64,000 nt of DNA from Pseudomonadota bacterium. GTDB taxonomy: Bacteria > Desulfobacterota > Desulfovibrionia > Desulfovibrionales > Desulfovibrionaceae. The number at the start of each line of letters is the position of its first letter. Position 1 is the first letter of the stretch. The notes under the pieces were generated by a model. The model worked only from the letters and a program-made list of their open reading frames with translations. It did no database searches and was not told the origin of the DNA. The stretch lies in NCBI GenBank assembly GCA_023399375.1, contig JAEWPX010000057.1, forward strand, positions 1 through 64,000. Reading direction: 5' to 3'. The position numbers and the translations under genes were made by a program. Shown piece by piece: positions 41,777 through 50,479 of this stretch.

Positions 41777-43246
41777 TTAATAATTACCGTGCATCGGTCT
41801 CTCATCGTAACCGCAAGCGTTTTTCTTTTTGAGCTTCAGACTGAGCGCCTGCTGGGAAATGCCCAGGATGCGCGAAGCCACCGTTTGATTGCCCCCTGCG
41901 ATGGCCATCGCTTGCTCAATGAGTATGGCGGCAACGCGATTGGTAGTTTCCTTGAGTTTCGGCATGGCCTCCGGATCGAAGCGCAGGTTGGCAAAGGGAT
42001 CGGTGCTTTCGACCACAGCGGGCGTTGGGATCGGTCCGTTGGTGTCGGCGATATAGGCCTTAAATGACTCCGAGGACAACATTCGCGAGGTATGGCTCGT
42101 CAGGGCGTTGGCGATCATGGCCCGCAGTTCGCGGATGTTGCCGGGAAAGGCATAGGCCCGCAGCAGGTTGACCAGTTCTGGATGGTATGTCGGTGTTTTC
42201 ATGGTGAGTTCCCTGGCTTCCACAGCTAGGAAATGATCGAGGAGGAGCTTGATGTCCTCCAGGCGCTCGCGCAGCGGCGGCAGGCGGACCGTGTGGGTGA
42301 TCAGGCGGTAGTAGAGGTCCTCCCGGAAAAGGTGCTCAGCTCTCAGCGTATTCAGGTCTTTGAGGGTCGAGGCCAGGATGCGCACGTCCGCCTTCTTCAT
42401 GGAATCCGAACCAACTGGGAAGTACTCCTGTTCTTGTAACAGTCGCAGCAGCTTGACCTGGGAAACGAGGGGCAGGTCGCCGATCTCGTCCAGGAAAAGC
42501 GTCCCGCCGGCGGCCTTTTCCACCAGCCCGGGCCGGGCGTTTTCCGCTCCGGTGAAGGCCCCTCGGACGTGACCGAACAGCGTATCGGCAAACATGGCAT
42601 CGTCGAAGGCGGCGATATTGACGGCAACGAAGGCGCCCTTGCGGTTGCTCAGGCGGTGCACTGCCCGAGCGATCAGCTCCTTGCCCGTTCCGGTTTCACC
42701 GGTGATGAGGATCGGTTTGCTGCTCTTGGCCACTGCCTCGCAATAGCGAAAAATGGTGCACATCCTGGGGCTTCGGGTCACGATCTCGTCGAAGGCGGCT
42801 GGCTGCTGCAAGGACTCCTGGAGGAGGGAGGCCCGCAAACGGGCGTTTTCTCGTTCCAGTTCGTTGAACTCGAGGCAGGTACGCACCCGGCTCTTGAACT
42901 GTTCCAATTCGACCGGCTTGAGGATGTAGTCTGTGGCCCCGTTGCGCATGCACTCGACAACGGAATCGATCTCGTTGACAGCGGAAACGATGATGACCGG
43001 CGTCTCGGGGATGCGACGCCTGATCTCGACGAGCAGTTCTCCGCCGCTGAGGTGAGGCATGATCAAATCGAGCAGAATCAATTCAACCTTGTGCCCTTCC
43101 AAAAAGGACAGGACGTTGCGGCTGTCCTCAATGGCGACGACATTGGTATAGCCGGCGGTGGCTAGAGCAACCTCGAAACCGTCGAGAGCGGCGCGTTCGT
43201 CGTCTACGACGACGATGGGATAGGCGGGATTGCGTTGCAGAGGCAT
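41777..43246 (-). CDS. Sigma-54-dependent response regulator of the amide/urea cluster
   Basis: A 489-residue NtrC-type regulator. The receiver domain (about 1-125) has VVVDDERAAL and the phosphoacceptor Asp in LILLDLIMPH. The AAA+ domain has Walker A GETGTGKE and the sigma-54 contact loop GAFTGAENARPG, so it can open sigma-54 promoters. The C-terminal HTH is NQTVASRILGISQQALSLKL. ATG 43246 was chosen behind AAGGAG. It lies 26 bases after the permease-kinase gene. Its likely targets are the -24/-12 promoters at 48761 and 51571. Confidence 0.93.
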   Translation of the reverse strand: MPLQRNPAYPIVVVDDERAALDGFEVALATAGYTNVVAIEDSRNVLSFLEGHKVELILLDLIMPHLSGGELLVEIRRRIPETPVIIVSAVNEIDSVVECMRNGATDYILKPVELEQFKSRVRTCLEFNELERENARLRASLLQESLQQPAAFDEIVTRSPRMCTIFRYCEAVAKSSKPILITGETGTGKELIARAVHRLSNRKGAFVAVNIAAFDDAMFADTLFGHVRGAFTGAENARPGLVEKAAGGTLFLDEIGDLPLVSQVKLLRLLQEQEYFPVGSDSMKKADVRILASTLKDLNTLRAEHLFREDLYYRLITHTVRLPPLRERLEDIKLLLDHFLAVEARELTMKTPTYHPELVNLLRAYAFPGNIRELRAMIANALTSHTSRMLSSESFKAYIADTNGPIPTPAVVESTDPFANLRFDPEAMPKLKETTNRVAAILIEQAMAIAGGNQTVASRILGISQQALSLKLKKKNACGYDERPMHGNY

Positions 43247-43272
43247 GATGCACACTCCTTGCGAACCGTTCT

Positions 43273-46200
43273 TCATGAGCGCGCGGCGGGAAATGTCAGC
43301 ACCACGCGGGTGCCTTCCCTGGGGACGGATTCGATGGTCAGCGTCCCGCCGTGTTCTTTGACGATGCCAGTTGAAACCGAAAGCCCGAGTCCGGTGCCGC
43401 CACGGTCCCTTTTGGTGGTAAAGAAGGGGTCGAGCACGTGGTCGAGATCTTCCGGGGGAATGCCGCACCCTTGGTCGTTGATTTCGAAGACGACAGAATC
43501 CCCCTCCCGAAAGGTTCGAATATGAATCGTCGCGCGGCGGGTGCGCAGGGACTGGTAGGCGTTCTGGATGAGGTTGATGAGCACCTGCTCGATGCGCAGC
43601 ATGTCGCCCTTGAAAAGCGGCAGGTCCTCCCCTTTGTCCACCCGCAGATCGTTTGTCGCTTTCCGTAGTCCATTGGCCAGCAGCTCCAGGGAGGTGGCCA
43701 GGGCCTTGTTGAGGTCCACGTCTCCAGTCATATCCAACGGCGTCTGTTTGGCGTATTCCTTCAGGTTGTGCACGATGCCCGAGACACGCACGGCGCCCTG
43801 GTGGATGCCCTTGAGGAGCTTTTCGACGCCCGTGCGCGCCGAGGCGTAGGGCATCTTCCCTATCCAGAGGTCCGGCGAAGTGCCGTAGCGCTCGTCCATG
43901 AGCTTGACGACATCATGCCAAACTTCCTGGATAATACCCGAATTGAGCATGATGAAGCTGATGGGGTTGTTGATCTCGTGTGCCATGCCCGAGACGAGGA
44001 TGCCGAGCGAAGCCATCTTGTCCGCTTGCCGAATGGATTCGTAGCTTTTTTTCAGTTCCTCTGTTCGATGGCGTACCTGGGTCTCCAGGTTCTCGTTGAG
44101 CTCCCGGAGTCGGTCCTCGCTCATACGCAGGTTCTCTTCGGCCAGCTTATGTTCCGTGATGTCGTTGAGTAGCCAGATGGATCCATCTTTCAGGCAGCCC
44201 GGATTGACGGCATTGATGGACAAGATGGACCAGTGGCTGCGATCCTGGTCGTTCGGGCCGGGCAGGGCAAGGGTGAACTTCTTTCCGTTGCCAGGGCTGG
44301 TCTGCGCTTCCTGAATGAGCCTGTGGTACAGCGCCTCGTCGTTAAGGATCATACTGGCGTGGAGGCAACAGTCCCGCCGGTCTTCAGGAATGCCGCTATA
44401 AATTGAAAATTGTTTATTTTTCCATATGATATAGTCGTTTTTGACATAGGCAATGCCGATTGTCGCATTCTCCAGGATGAGCCGTTGCAGTTGCTCGGTC
44501 TCTTCTAGGGCGGCGCTGATTGTCTGACGCCTTTTGCCCTCGTTCTCAAGTTCCTGGATATACTTGTCCAACTCGTCCTCGGCGTGAAGCCGGTATTCCT
44601 GAATCAGCGAAAACCACCATGTCCACATGCCGGTGATCGCCAGGGCAAAGGCAAAAAGAGTAACGAAAACACTGACTGGTACCCCGTCACGCAAGGTCAT
44701 GGCGAAATAGGCGTAGATCAGGGCGAATACGACCGTGAGCACGCCGGCGGCGCTGCCGAAGTAGACGCCGAAGATTTTCAGCCTGCGCCAGAGGTGGGGA
44801 GACACATGTGGGGGGGAGGCGTCCGGGCGCGACAAGGTTTTTGCTGTGCGGGACCGTTTGCAGATGCCCTTGCAGACGCTGTCGAGGGAGCAGCACAGCG
44901 AGCAGACGTATTCGCCGTAAGCCGGGCAAAGGACGATGTCCGCCGCTTCGTAGTCCTTATTGCAGGAAGTGCAGGTGATGCTCCGGCCGGCGTCCGGGGG
45001 GGCGGCCTTGCGGGCCAGGTAGTAGCGCCCTTTCGTCAGGGCGGCGATGACGAGGGCGGCGGCGATGGACACGATCAGAGCGGCCGGGGCGGAGAAGGCT
45101 TTGATGGACATGCCGAGAAGGCCGAAGTGGCCGAGGAGGGCGGCGGCGAAGCCGATGGCCATGGCCCCGAAACCCACAGGGTTGATGTTGTAAAGGTTGG
45201 CACGTTTGAATTCGATATGGGCCGGACTGACGCCAAGGGGTTTCAGTATGGCCAAGTCGGCGAATATGGCCCCGATCCAGGCCATTGCGAACATGGCGTA
45301 AATAAGTAGGATGGAATTGAGGATATAAAGCAGGCCGAACTGCATGATAAGGATGGCCAGGACGATATTGAGGATGATCCATATGGCCCGCCCTGGATGG
45401 CTATGGGAAATGCGGGAAAAGAAGTTGGACCAAGCCAGGGAGCCGGCATAGGCGTTGGTGACGTTGATCTTCACTTGGCAAACGATGACAAACAGGACCG
45501 TGACGGTCAGAGCCATGCGGGGATTCGCAAAGACTTGTTCAAAGCCGAGGAGATAGAGGAGCACTGGGTCCGTGGCCACGGAGCGGGAATAGCCGATCTG
45601 GCTGATGCAGTAGACGGCTAAAAACGAACCACACAGCAACTTGATGCCGCCGGGGACGATCCAGCCCGGGCCGGCGCTGACCAAAGCCAGCCACCAACGG
45701 TACCTGTTTTCCGATTTCTTGTCCGGCAGGAATCGCAAGTAGTCCACTTGTTCTCCGATCTGGGCGATCAATGCAAAGCCGACCGACATAGCGCTGCCGT
45801 AAAGGAGGGGGTCGAAGACATCGGATTGATGCCCGATGCCGGCGAAATGGGTCCAGACGGCGATGGCGTCGGGTTTCTTGCCGAGGATGTACAGGAAGGG
45901 CAGGAACGAAAGACTGATCCAAATCGGCTGGGTGTACAGTTGCAGTCCGTTGATGACGGTGATGCCGTAAAAGACCAAGGGGATGATGATGATCGAACTG
46001 AGCAAATAACCAACGGCCACCGGCATGCCAAGGCCCAGTTGCAGGGCCTTGGCCATGATGGTCGCTTCGATGGCGAAAAAGATGATGGTGTAGGAGGCAT
46101 AAATCAGGGAGGTGATGGTCGAGCCCAGATAGCCGAAGCCCGCGCCCCGGGTGAGGAGGTCGATGTCGACATTGTATCGGGACGTGTAATAGGCGATCGG

Positions 46201-46464
46201 CAGGCCGGTGAGGAAGATAATCGCAGCGACGGTGAGGATGGCCAGGGTCGAGTTGGTGAAGCCGTAGTCGATGACCAGCAGGGCGCCGATGGCTTCAAGA
46301 GCCAGAAAGGAGGTTCCGCCCAGGGCCGTGTTGGCCAGGAGCCATTCCGGCCAGCGCCGAAACGAACTGGCGGCGTAGCGTAGGGAATAGTCCTCGATAG
46401 CTTCGTTGGCGACAAAGGCATTGTAGGTTTGCTGCCGCCTGAGGACCTTCAGAGAGTGCTTCAT
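43273..46464 (-). CDS. Histidine kinase fused to an NCS1-type permease domain
   Basis: A 1063-residue fusion. Residues about 10-480 form a 12-helix cytosine/purine permease-like (NCS1) domain (ALGGTSFLALEAIGALLVID, then FYGITVINGLQLYTQPIWIS). Residues about 499-535 are a cysteine cluster (CTSCNKDYEAADIVLCPAYG, then CSLCCSLDSVCKGICK). Two more membrane helices, a coiled coil and a PAS domain (about 640-770) follow. The phospho-accepting His is in GMAHEINNPISF (about residue 828), and the ATPase domain has NLIQNAYQSL, DQGCGIPP and GGTGLGLSV. The layout recalls CbrA, whose permease part is of another family. It probably senses a transported amide, urea or nucleobase. Confidence 0.9.
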   Translation of the reverse strand: MKHSLKVLRRQQTYNAFVANEAIEDYSLRYAASSFRRWPEWLLANTALGGTSFLALEAIGALLVIDYGFTNSTLAILTVAAIIFLTGLPIAYYTSRYNVDIDLLTRGAGFGYLGSTITSLIYASYTIIFFAIEATIMAKALQLGLGMPVAVGYLLSSIIIIPLVFYGITVINGLQLYTQPIWISLSFLPFLYILGKKPDAIAVWTHFAGIGHQSDVFDPLLYGSAMSVGFALIAQIGEQVDYLRFLPDKKSENRYRWWLALVSAGPGWIVPGGIKLLCGSFLAVYCISQIGYSRSVATDPVLLYLLGFEQVFANPRMALTVTVLFVIVCQVKINVTNAYAGSLAWSNFFSRISHSHPGRAIWIILNIVLAILIMQFGLLYILNSILLIYAMFAMAWIGAIFADLAILKPLGVSPAHIEFKRANLYNINPVGFGAMAIGFAAALLGHFGLLGMSIKAFSAPAALIVSIAAALVIAALTKGRYYLARKAAPPDAGRSITCTSCNKDYEAADIVLCPAYGEYVCSLCCSLDSVCKGICKRSRTAKTLSRPDASPPHVSPHLWRRLKIFGVYFGSAAGVLTVVFALIYAYFAMTLRDGVPVSVFVTLFAFALAITGMWTWWFSLIQEYRLHAEDELDKYIQELENEGKRRQTISAALEETEQLQRLILENATIGIAYVKNDYIIWKNKQFSIYSGIPEDRRDCCLHASMILNDEALYHRLIQEAQTSPGNGKKFTLALPGPNDQDRSHWSILSINAVNPGCLKDGSIWLLNDITEHKLAEENLRMSEDRLRELNENLETQVRHRTEELKKSYESIRQADKMASLGILVSGMAHEINNPISFIMLNSGIIQEVWHDVVKLMDERYGTSPDLWIGKMPYASARTGVEKLLKGIHQGAVRVSGIVHNLKEYAKQTPLDMTGDVDLNKALATSLELLANGLRKATNDLRVDKGEDLPLFKGDMLRIEQVLINLIQNAYQSLRTRRATIHIRTFREGDSVVFEINDQGCGIPPEDLDHVLDPFFTTKRDRGGTGLGLSVSTGIVKEHGGTLTIESVPREGTRVVLTFPAARS

Positions 46465-46785
46465 GCCTATCCATGGTGCGGCGGTTGGCCAGCGGGTTAT
46501 CAGGCGTGCGCTCGGAGCGACCAAGTTCCCATTGCTCTTCGAAGCACTCCGCCCGGCGGGTGCGGCCAGACGTTCCGGACCGAACTCGTGGCAGTGCCCC
46601 AAATGTGGGCGCGGCTTCCGGCGATCTGTTCGGCCTGGTCCTCTGGTGTTCCCTGGTCATTCTCGGTTACCAGTGCCGCCGAGGGAAAAAATCGTCCAGC
46701 AATTCAGAAAGCGCATCAATAAGCATGATAACAATATTATCAGACACGAAAACAAGGGGCAAGATTCTGCCGGCGAGGCGTTTGT
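46465..46785. other. 321-base intergenic stretch before the kinase gene
   Basis: It holds the palindrome GATAA-CAATA-TTATC (46727-46741) and A/T-rich sequence that could be the promoter of the kinase-regulator pair. No gene is seen. Confidence 0.5.
46727..46741. promoter_or_regulatory. GATAA-N5-TTATC palindrome
   Basis: A perfect five-base inverted pair in otherwise unstructured DNA, 263 bases before the kinase start and 45 after the zinc-ribbon gene. Operator function is a guess. Confidence 0.3.
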
Positions 46786-47337
46786 CTATAAATGAGTCGA
46801 AAACATTTCGCTATGAGCGTTGTGCAAGAGAACATCATGGCCTGCGCAATATTTTTCCAGACAGCCGGTGGAACAAAAATCGAATAGTCTCTCATGCTGG
46901 CCCGGCAGGGCCAGCCCTACGAAGGAAATGCCGTTCGATTCAACGGTCTGGAAGCGCAAACCGCATTGGTCGCATGTCTTGACTTGTTCCAAAAGGTAGT
47001 GCCGCAGGCAGCGTTCCGAGCAACACGGCACGTCGCCCTGAAGACGGGAATCCACCTGCATGGACTTGCCGCACACGGCGCAATGCGTTTCCATCTTGTC
47101 TCCCAGAAGATTGGCGCCGCACACCGGGCAGAAATGCAATGGCCGCGATGTCGCGACACGTCCGCATCGAGGACAGGCCTGAGCAAGCGGCCCGTCGCAA
47201 TATGGGCAAACCGGTTTGGCTTCCATTGGATCGGCAATGGCGTAGACTGCATGAAAGCCCGTTTCGACTTGGGATATCCGGAGAAATGCGCATAACGGGT
47301 TGGCGCAATAGCGGTATGTGTGTCCTTCGCCGCTCAT
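46786..47337 (-). CDS. Multi-zinc-ribbon protein of the amide cluster
   Basis: A 183-residue protein built from cysteine pairs: CANPLCAF, CPYCDGPLAQACPRCG, CPVCGANLL, CAVCGKSM, CCSERCLRHYL, CDQCGLRF and CSTGCLEKYC. That predicts at least three zinc sites, the last ones like TRASH/MYM fingers. GGAG lies eight bases before ATG 47337. It follows the urea channel gene and precedes the kinase. No enzyme domain is present; a metal-handling or regulatory role is inferred. Confidence 0.7.
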   Translation of the reverse strand: MSGEGHTYRYCANPLCAFLRISQVETGFHAVYAIADPMEAKPVCPYCDGPLAQACPRCGRVATSRPLHFCPVCGANLLGDKMETHCAVCGKSMQVDSRLQGDVPCCSERCLRHYLLEQVKTCDQCGLRFQTVESNGISFVGLALPGQHERLFDFCSTGCLEKYCAGHDVLLHNAHSEMFSTHL

Positions 47338-47371
47338 GGAGGGTCTCCAGGGGATTTGATCAGGTTTCCGT

Positions 47372-47410
47372 CGGCAGGGGCGCGCCGCCGCGAGACGCGC
47401 GCCCCTGCCG
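47372..47410. repeat. 14-bp perfect hairpin between urea channel and zinc-ribbon genes
   Basis: CGGCAGGGGCGCGC (47372-47385) pairs perfectly with 47397-47410 around an 11-base loop. No T-run follows, so it is more likely an mRNA stabiliser or attenuator than a full terminator. Confidence 0.7.
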
Positions 47411-47425
47411 GATGCCACCCAGTGG

Positions 47426-48451
47426 CTACGACGGCAGAACGGCTCCGGCCTCCGCCAAGCGGAGGTTGTGTTCGGGCGTACCGCATTTTTCCGCCGGCAC
47501 TTCCTTCAGGTTCTTAAACAGACTGCCCGCGAACAGGAAAAACCAGGTGACCATGATGAACGGCCAGGTCAGGGCTGGCATGCCGATGGGTGAGAGGAAG
47601 ACGCTGATGGAGGCGGTGGCGATGGCCCCGAGGATCATGCAGCCCAGGGCGTAGACGGTCGACTTCCAGGTGAGGAAGTAGAAGACGCCGCCCAGGGCGA
47701 TGGCGCACAGCACGGAATTGTAGCCGTAGAGGCCAAGGCGCAGGGGTGTTTCCCCCGCTCCAAGGGCCAGTCCCGTCAGAAGCCCGACCAGGGAGCCCAG
47801 GACCGCGAATACGGCGGAGATCCGCGAATTGGCCAGGATGGCCGCAATGAAGACGATGCCGGTGACGATGTTGTCCTGGAACATCACCTCGGCCACGCCT
47901 TTGGCCACGCCTTCGAACAGGGCCATGGCGGCAAAGCCGCCGGCGGCGGCGATTGCGTGGGGATCGGGCACGATAGGGGCGATCAGCGATCCCGGGGTCA
48001 GGACCGCGAACCGGTACACGCCGAACATCAGGAGCCAGGTGGCGAGAACGAAGGGCGCGGTCAGGGCGGGAACGCCCCATTTGGAGAGGAAGCGCATCAG
48101 CGAGGCCATGATGATGGTGGAGAAGGCCCCGTTGACGATCACATAGACGAGAAGGACCGGGTCGAAGACGAAGTAGAAAGGCAGGGCAATGCCGGCCAGG
48201 GTGCCGTTGAAGCCAAAAAGGCCCGCTTTGATGGCGTCCCGGTCCGCGCCGAGGAGGTGGGCGGTCAGGGTCGAGGCCATGGTGCCGAGCACGGCGCAGA
48301 CGCCGAGGGTGACGGAGTTGTAGAAGATTCCGGCGAAGAACAGGAACCCGGTGATCGGACTGTTCTGGAACATGACCTGTCCGCAGCCGCGGCAGACGGA
48401 ATCGAGAAACGACACGAAGGGGTTGTTGAGTAGCGTCGAATCGGTGGTCAT
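47426..48451 (-). CDS. Urea/amide channel of the UT family
   Basis: A 341-residue urea transporter like the structurally solved Desulfovibrio vulgaris protein. Two homologous halves repeat the pattern FQNSPITGFLFFAGIFYNSV and FQDNIVTGIVFIAAILANSR, and the family loop appears as GLFGFNGTLAGIALPFYF and GLYGYNSVLCAIALGGVFYF. The channel passes urea and small amides such as formamide. It lies 41 bases after fmdB. Confidence 0.93.
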   Translation of the reverse strand: MTTDSTLLNNPFVSFLDSVCRGCGQVMFQNSPITGFLFFAGIFYNSVTLGVCAVLGTMASTLTAHLLGADRDAIKAGLFGFNGTLAGIALPFYFVFDPVLLVYVIVNGAFSTIIMASLMRFLSKWGVPALTAPFVLATWLLMFGVYRFAVLTPGSLIAPIVPDPHAIAAAGGFAAMALFEGVAKGVAEVMFQDNIVTGIVFIAAILANSRISAVFAVLGSLVGLLTGLALGAGETPLRLGLYGYNSVLCAIALGGVFYFLTWKSTVYALGCMILGAIATASISVFLSPIGMPALTWPFIMVTWFFLFAGSLFKNLKEVPAEKCGTPEHNLRLAEAGAVLPS

Positions 48452-48491
48452 GGCGATATCCCACTTTCCGAGGAGGGCGTCGGGCCGGTCC

Positions 48492-48722
48492 TCAGGTTCT
48501 TTTTGCTTCCGCTTTTTGCTGGTCGCGCTCCTGGGATCTGGCCAGAGCGCCCATCATGTCCTTTTGCCAATGGTCTGCATGACGGTAATACATCATGGAG
48601 GGAATCCGCCGGGTATCGATGGACCGACAGTTCGGGCACATCGCCGCCGTCGTCTCGCCCATGGGGGCCAGCACTTCGAATTCCGACTGGCATTCCCGAC
48701 AAAAGTAATCGTAAAGGGGCAT
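48492..48722 (-). CDS. fmdB: FmdB-family zinc-ribbon regulator
   Basis: A 76-residue protein starting MPLYDYFCRECQSEFEVLAP with the second pair CPNCRS, the classical FmdB zinc ribbon. In Methylophilus fmdB is linked to amidase/formamidase control, which fits the formamidase here. AAGGAG precedes ATG 48722, and a sigma-54 promoter lies 39-53 bases upstream. Confidence 0.9.
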   Translation of the reverse strand: MPLYDYFCRECQSEFEVLAPMGETTAAMCPNCRSIDTRRIPSMMYYRHADHWQKDMMGALARSQERDQQKAEAKRT

Positions 48723-48760
48723 TGTGGAACTCCTTCTTGGCCTTGTGGCCTTTGCTTGAA

Positions 48761-48775
48761 GCCAGAATCGTGCCG
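48761..48775 (-). promoter_or_regulatory. Sigma-54 promoter of fmdB
   Basis: On the minus strand CGGCACGATTCTGGC has GG and GC at the exact -24/-12 distance; GGCACG is consensus and the -12 half reads TGGC. The predicted start is about 27 bases before fmdB. The same TGGC variant occurs at the amiF promoter. Confidence 0.7.
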
Positions 48776-48850
48776 GCCGTGGCAGCCGTGACCAACCCCC
48801 GGTTTTCCTTGACTGAATCCGTTGCCGGGAGTGTGCTTCTTCCGGTCCCC

Positions 48851-48866
48851 ACCAGTTTTCTTGTGG
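48851..48866. promoter_or_regulatory. Candidate upstream activator site 1 of fmdB
   Basis: ACCAGTTTTCTTGTGG, about 80-90 bases above the -24 element, is repeated perfectly in inverse orientation at 48934-48949. The core TTTTCTTGTG also occurs above the amiF promoter (51731-51746). Confidence 0.6.
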
Positions 48867-48933
48867 CCGCCTGTCGGGTTACGGCCAGGAGCGGCTTTTT
48901 TGCGCCCGGCGCGGGTACAAGCGGGCGGCCTTT

Positions 48934-48949
48934 CCACAAGAAAACTGGT
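48934..48949. promoter_or_regulatory. Candidate upstream activator site 2 of fmdB
   Basis: The inverse copy CCACAAGAAAACTGGT lies about 160 bases above the -24 element, a usual place for an NtrC-type activator site. The two arms could also pair in a cruciform or RNA stem. Confidence 0.6.
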
Positions 48950-48987
48950 AGGGCTTTATCGTGTGGCGTTTCCCTTGCCGGCGGCGT

Positions 48988-50277
48988 TTACGCCGAGACG
49001 CCCTCCTCGTTCTGGTGCTGCGCGTACCATTGCCGTTTGGCCTTGATCTCCTTGGCCATCAGGCAAGACACCAGGAAGGCGACAGCCAGAAATCCAGCGA
49101 AGATGTGCAGGGTCGTCGTGTAGCTTCCGGTGGCTTCGAGCACTTTGGTCACGATGGTCGGCCCGACGATGCCGGCGATGCCCCAGGCCGTGAGTTCGAA
49201 GCCGTGGATGGTGCCGAGCTGCTTGGTGCCGAACATGTCGCCGAGGAAGGCCGGCAGGGTGGAAAACCCGCCGCCGTAGCAGGTTATGATCAGCATGATC
49301 AGGCACTGGAAGGCAAAGGCGTCGGAGACTGTGGACAGGGTCAGGAAGGCAACGACCTGGATGACGAAAAAGGCCATGAAGGTGACCGGGCGTCCGATGA
49401 TGTCGGAAAAGCTGGCCCAGCCGATCCTTCCGCCTCCATTGAAGAGTCCCATCAGCCCGACCATGGCCGCGGCCTGCATGGCGCTCATGCCCGTAACCTC
49501 TTGGGCCATGGGCGAGGCCACCGAGATCAGGGCGATGCCGCAGGTAATATTGATAAAAAGCATGACCCACATGAAGTAGAAGCGCTTCGTGCGGATGGCC
49601 TCCTTGACGGTCATCTGGGCCAGGTCCCGTCGCACGGCCCGTTTCGGGGCGGTTTCGGCTTCCGCCCCGGCCGGTGCCTCGCGCATGCCCTTGGGCAGCC
49701 ACCCCTTGGGCGGCGGCGCGATATACAGGGAGGAGCAGGTGATGAGACAGAAGTAGACCACGCCAAGCAGGATGTAGACTTTCCAGATGTCCATGAGCTG
49801 GAAGAGTTTGGCCATGATGGGGCCAAACAGCATGGCCGCGAATCCGAAGCCCATGATGGCCATGCCCGTGGCCAGGCCGCGCCGGTCCGGGAACCATTTG
49901 ACAAGGGTGGACACTGGCGTGATGTAGCCGACGCCGAGGCCGATGCCGCCGATCACGCCGTAGCACAGGATGAAAAGCGGCAGGGAGCCGTATTTGACTG
50001 CGAGCCCGGAACCGATGATGCCCAGGGAATAGAACACCGCAGCCAACCGGCCGGAGTTGCGGGGGCCCATGCGCTCCACCCAGGGGCCGAGGAACGCGGC
50101 GGAAAAGCCGAGAAAGAGGATGGCAATGCTGAAGGCGAAGGTCACGTCGCTTTTGAGCCATCCGTGGAGTCTGTTGAGGGGAATGGTCATAACGCTGTAG
50201 GCGTAGACCGAACCGATAGAGAGATGTATGCCAACGGCTGACAATGCTATCAGCCAGCGATTTTTAACTTTTCCCAT
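48988..50277 (-). CDS. Oxalate/formate antiporter-like MFS transporter (OFA family)
   Basis: A 429-residue MFS carrier with about 12 helices. OFA-type features are SIGSVYAYSVMTIPL in helix 1, GGIGLGVGYITPVSTLVKWF, and FGFAAMLFGPIMAKLF. The family moves oxalate, formate or related acids. Next to formamidase, which releases formate, formate movement is the most natural role. ATG 50277 follows AGAGG. It lies 202 bases after amiF, with a hairpin between. Confidence 0.85.
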   Translation of the reverse strand: MGKVKNRWLIALSAVGIHLSIGSVYAYSVMTIPLNRLHGWLKSDVTFAFSIAILFLGFSAAFLGPWVERMGPRNSGRLAAVFYSLGIIGSGLAVKYGSLPLFILCYGVIGGIGLGVGYITPVSTLVKWFPDRRGLATGMAIMGFGFAAMLFGPIMAKLFQLMDIWKVYILLGVVYFCLITCSSLYIAPPPKGWLPKGMREAPAGAEAETAPKRAVRRDLAQMTVKEAIRTKRFYFMWVMLFINITCGIALISVASPMAQEVTGMSAMQAAAMVGLMGLFNGGGRIGWASFSDIIGRPVTFMAFFVIQVVAFLTLSTVSDAFAFQCLIMLIITCYGGGFSTLPAFLGDMFGTKQLGTIHGFELTAWGIAGIVGPTIVTKVLEATGSYTTTLHIFAGFLAVAFLVSCLMAKEIKAKRQWYAQHQNEEGVSA

Positions 50278-50421
50278 AAGAACCTCTGTTTGGAAGCCTT
50301 CTGCCTCCCTCAGGCGGCGCACTGTTTTCCCGTTGCGCCCCGGCCTGCTGTCCGCCGCTGTTCCCTCAAGGATGTGTGGGCGAGGACGCAAGGCGAATCG
50401 CCCGGGGAAGGGGGGTGCCAC

Positions 50422-50450
50422 GGGAAGGCGACGCCCGAGGCCGCCTTCCC
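50422..50450. repeat. Hairpin between amiF and the MFS gene
   Basis: GGGAAGGCG (50422-50430) pairs with CGCCTTCCC (50442-50450). No T-run follows in the minus direction. It may give different mRNA levels for amiF and the downstream carrier. Confidence 0.55.
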
Positions 50451-50479
50451 GTTTGCAACTTCTCGGCGGAATGGGCGTT

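Noticed and set aside
48961..50241. 426-codon plus-strand frame over the MFS gene
   Set aside because: Shadow of the OFA carrier on the opposite strand; His/Gly/Asp-rich nonsense composition.
50367..50385. Third sigma-54 promoter above the OFA carrier
   Set aside because: A TGGCAC occurs between amiF and the carrier, but the -12 half reads TTCC without the essential GC.
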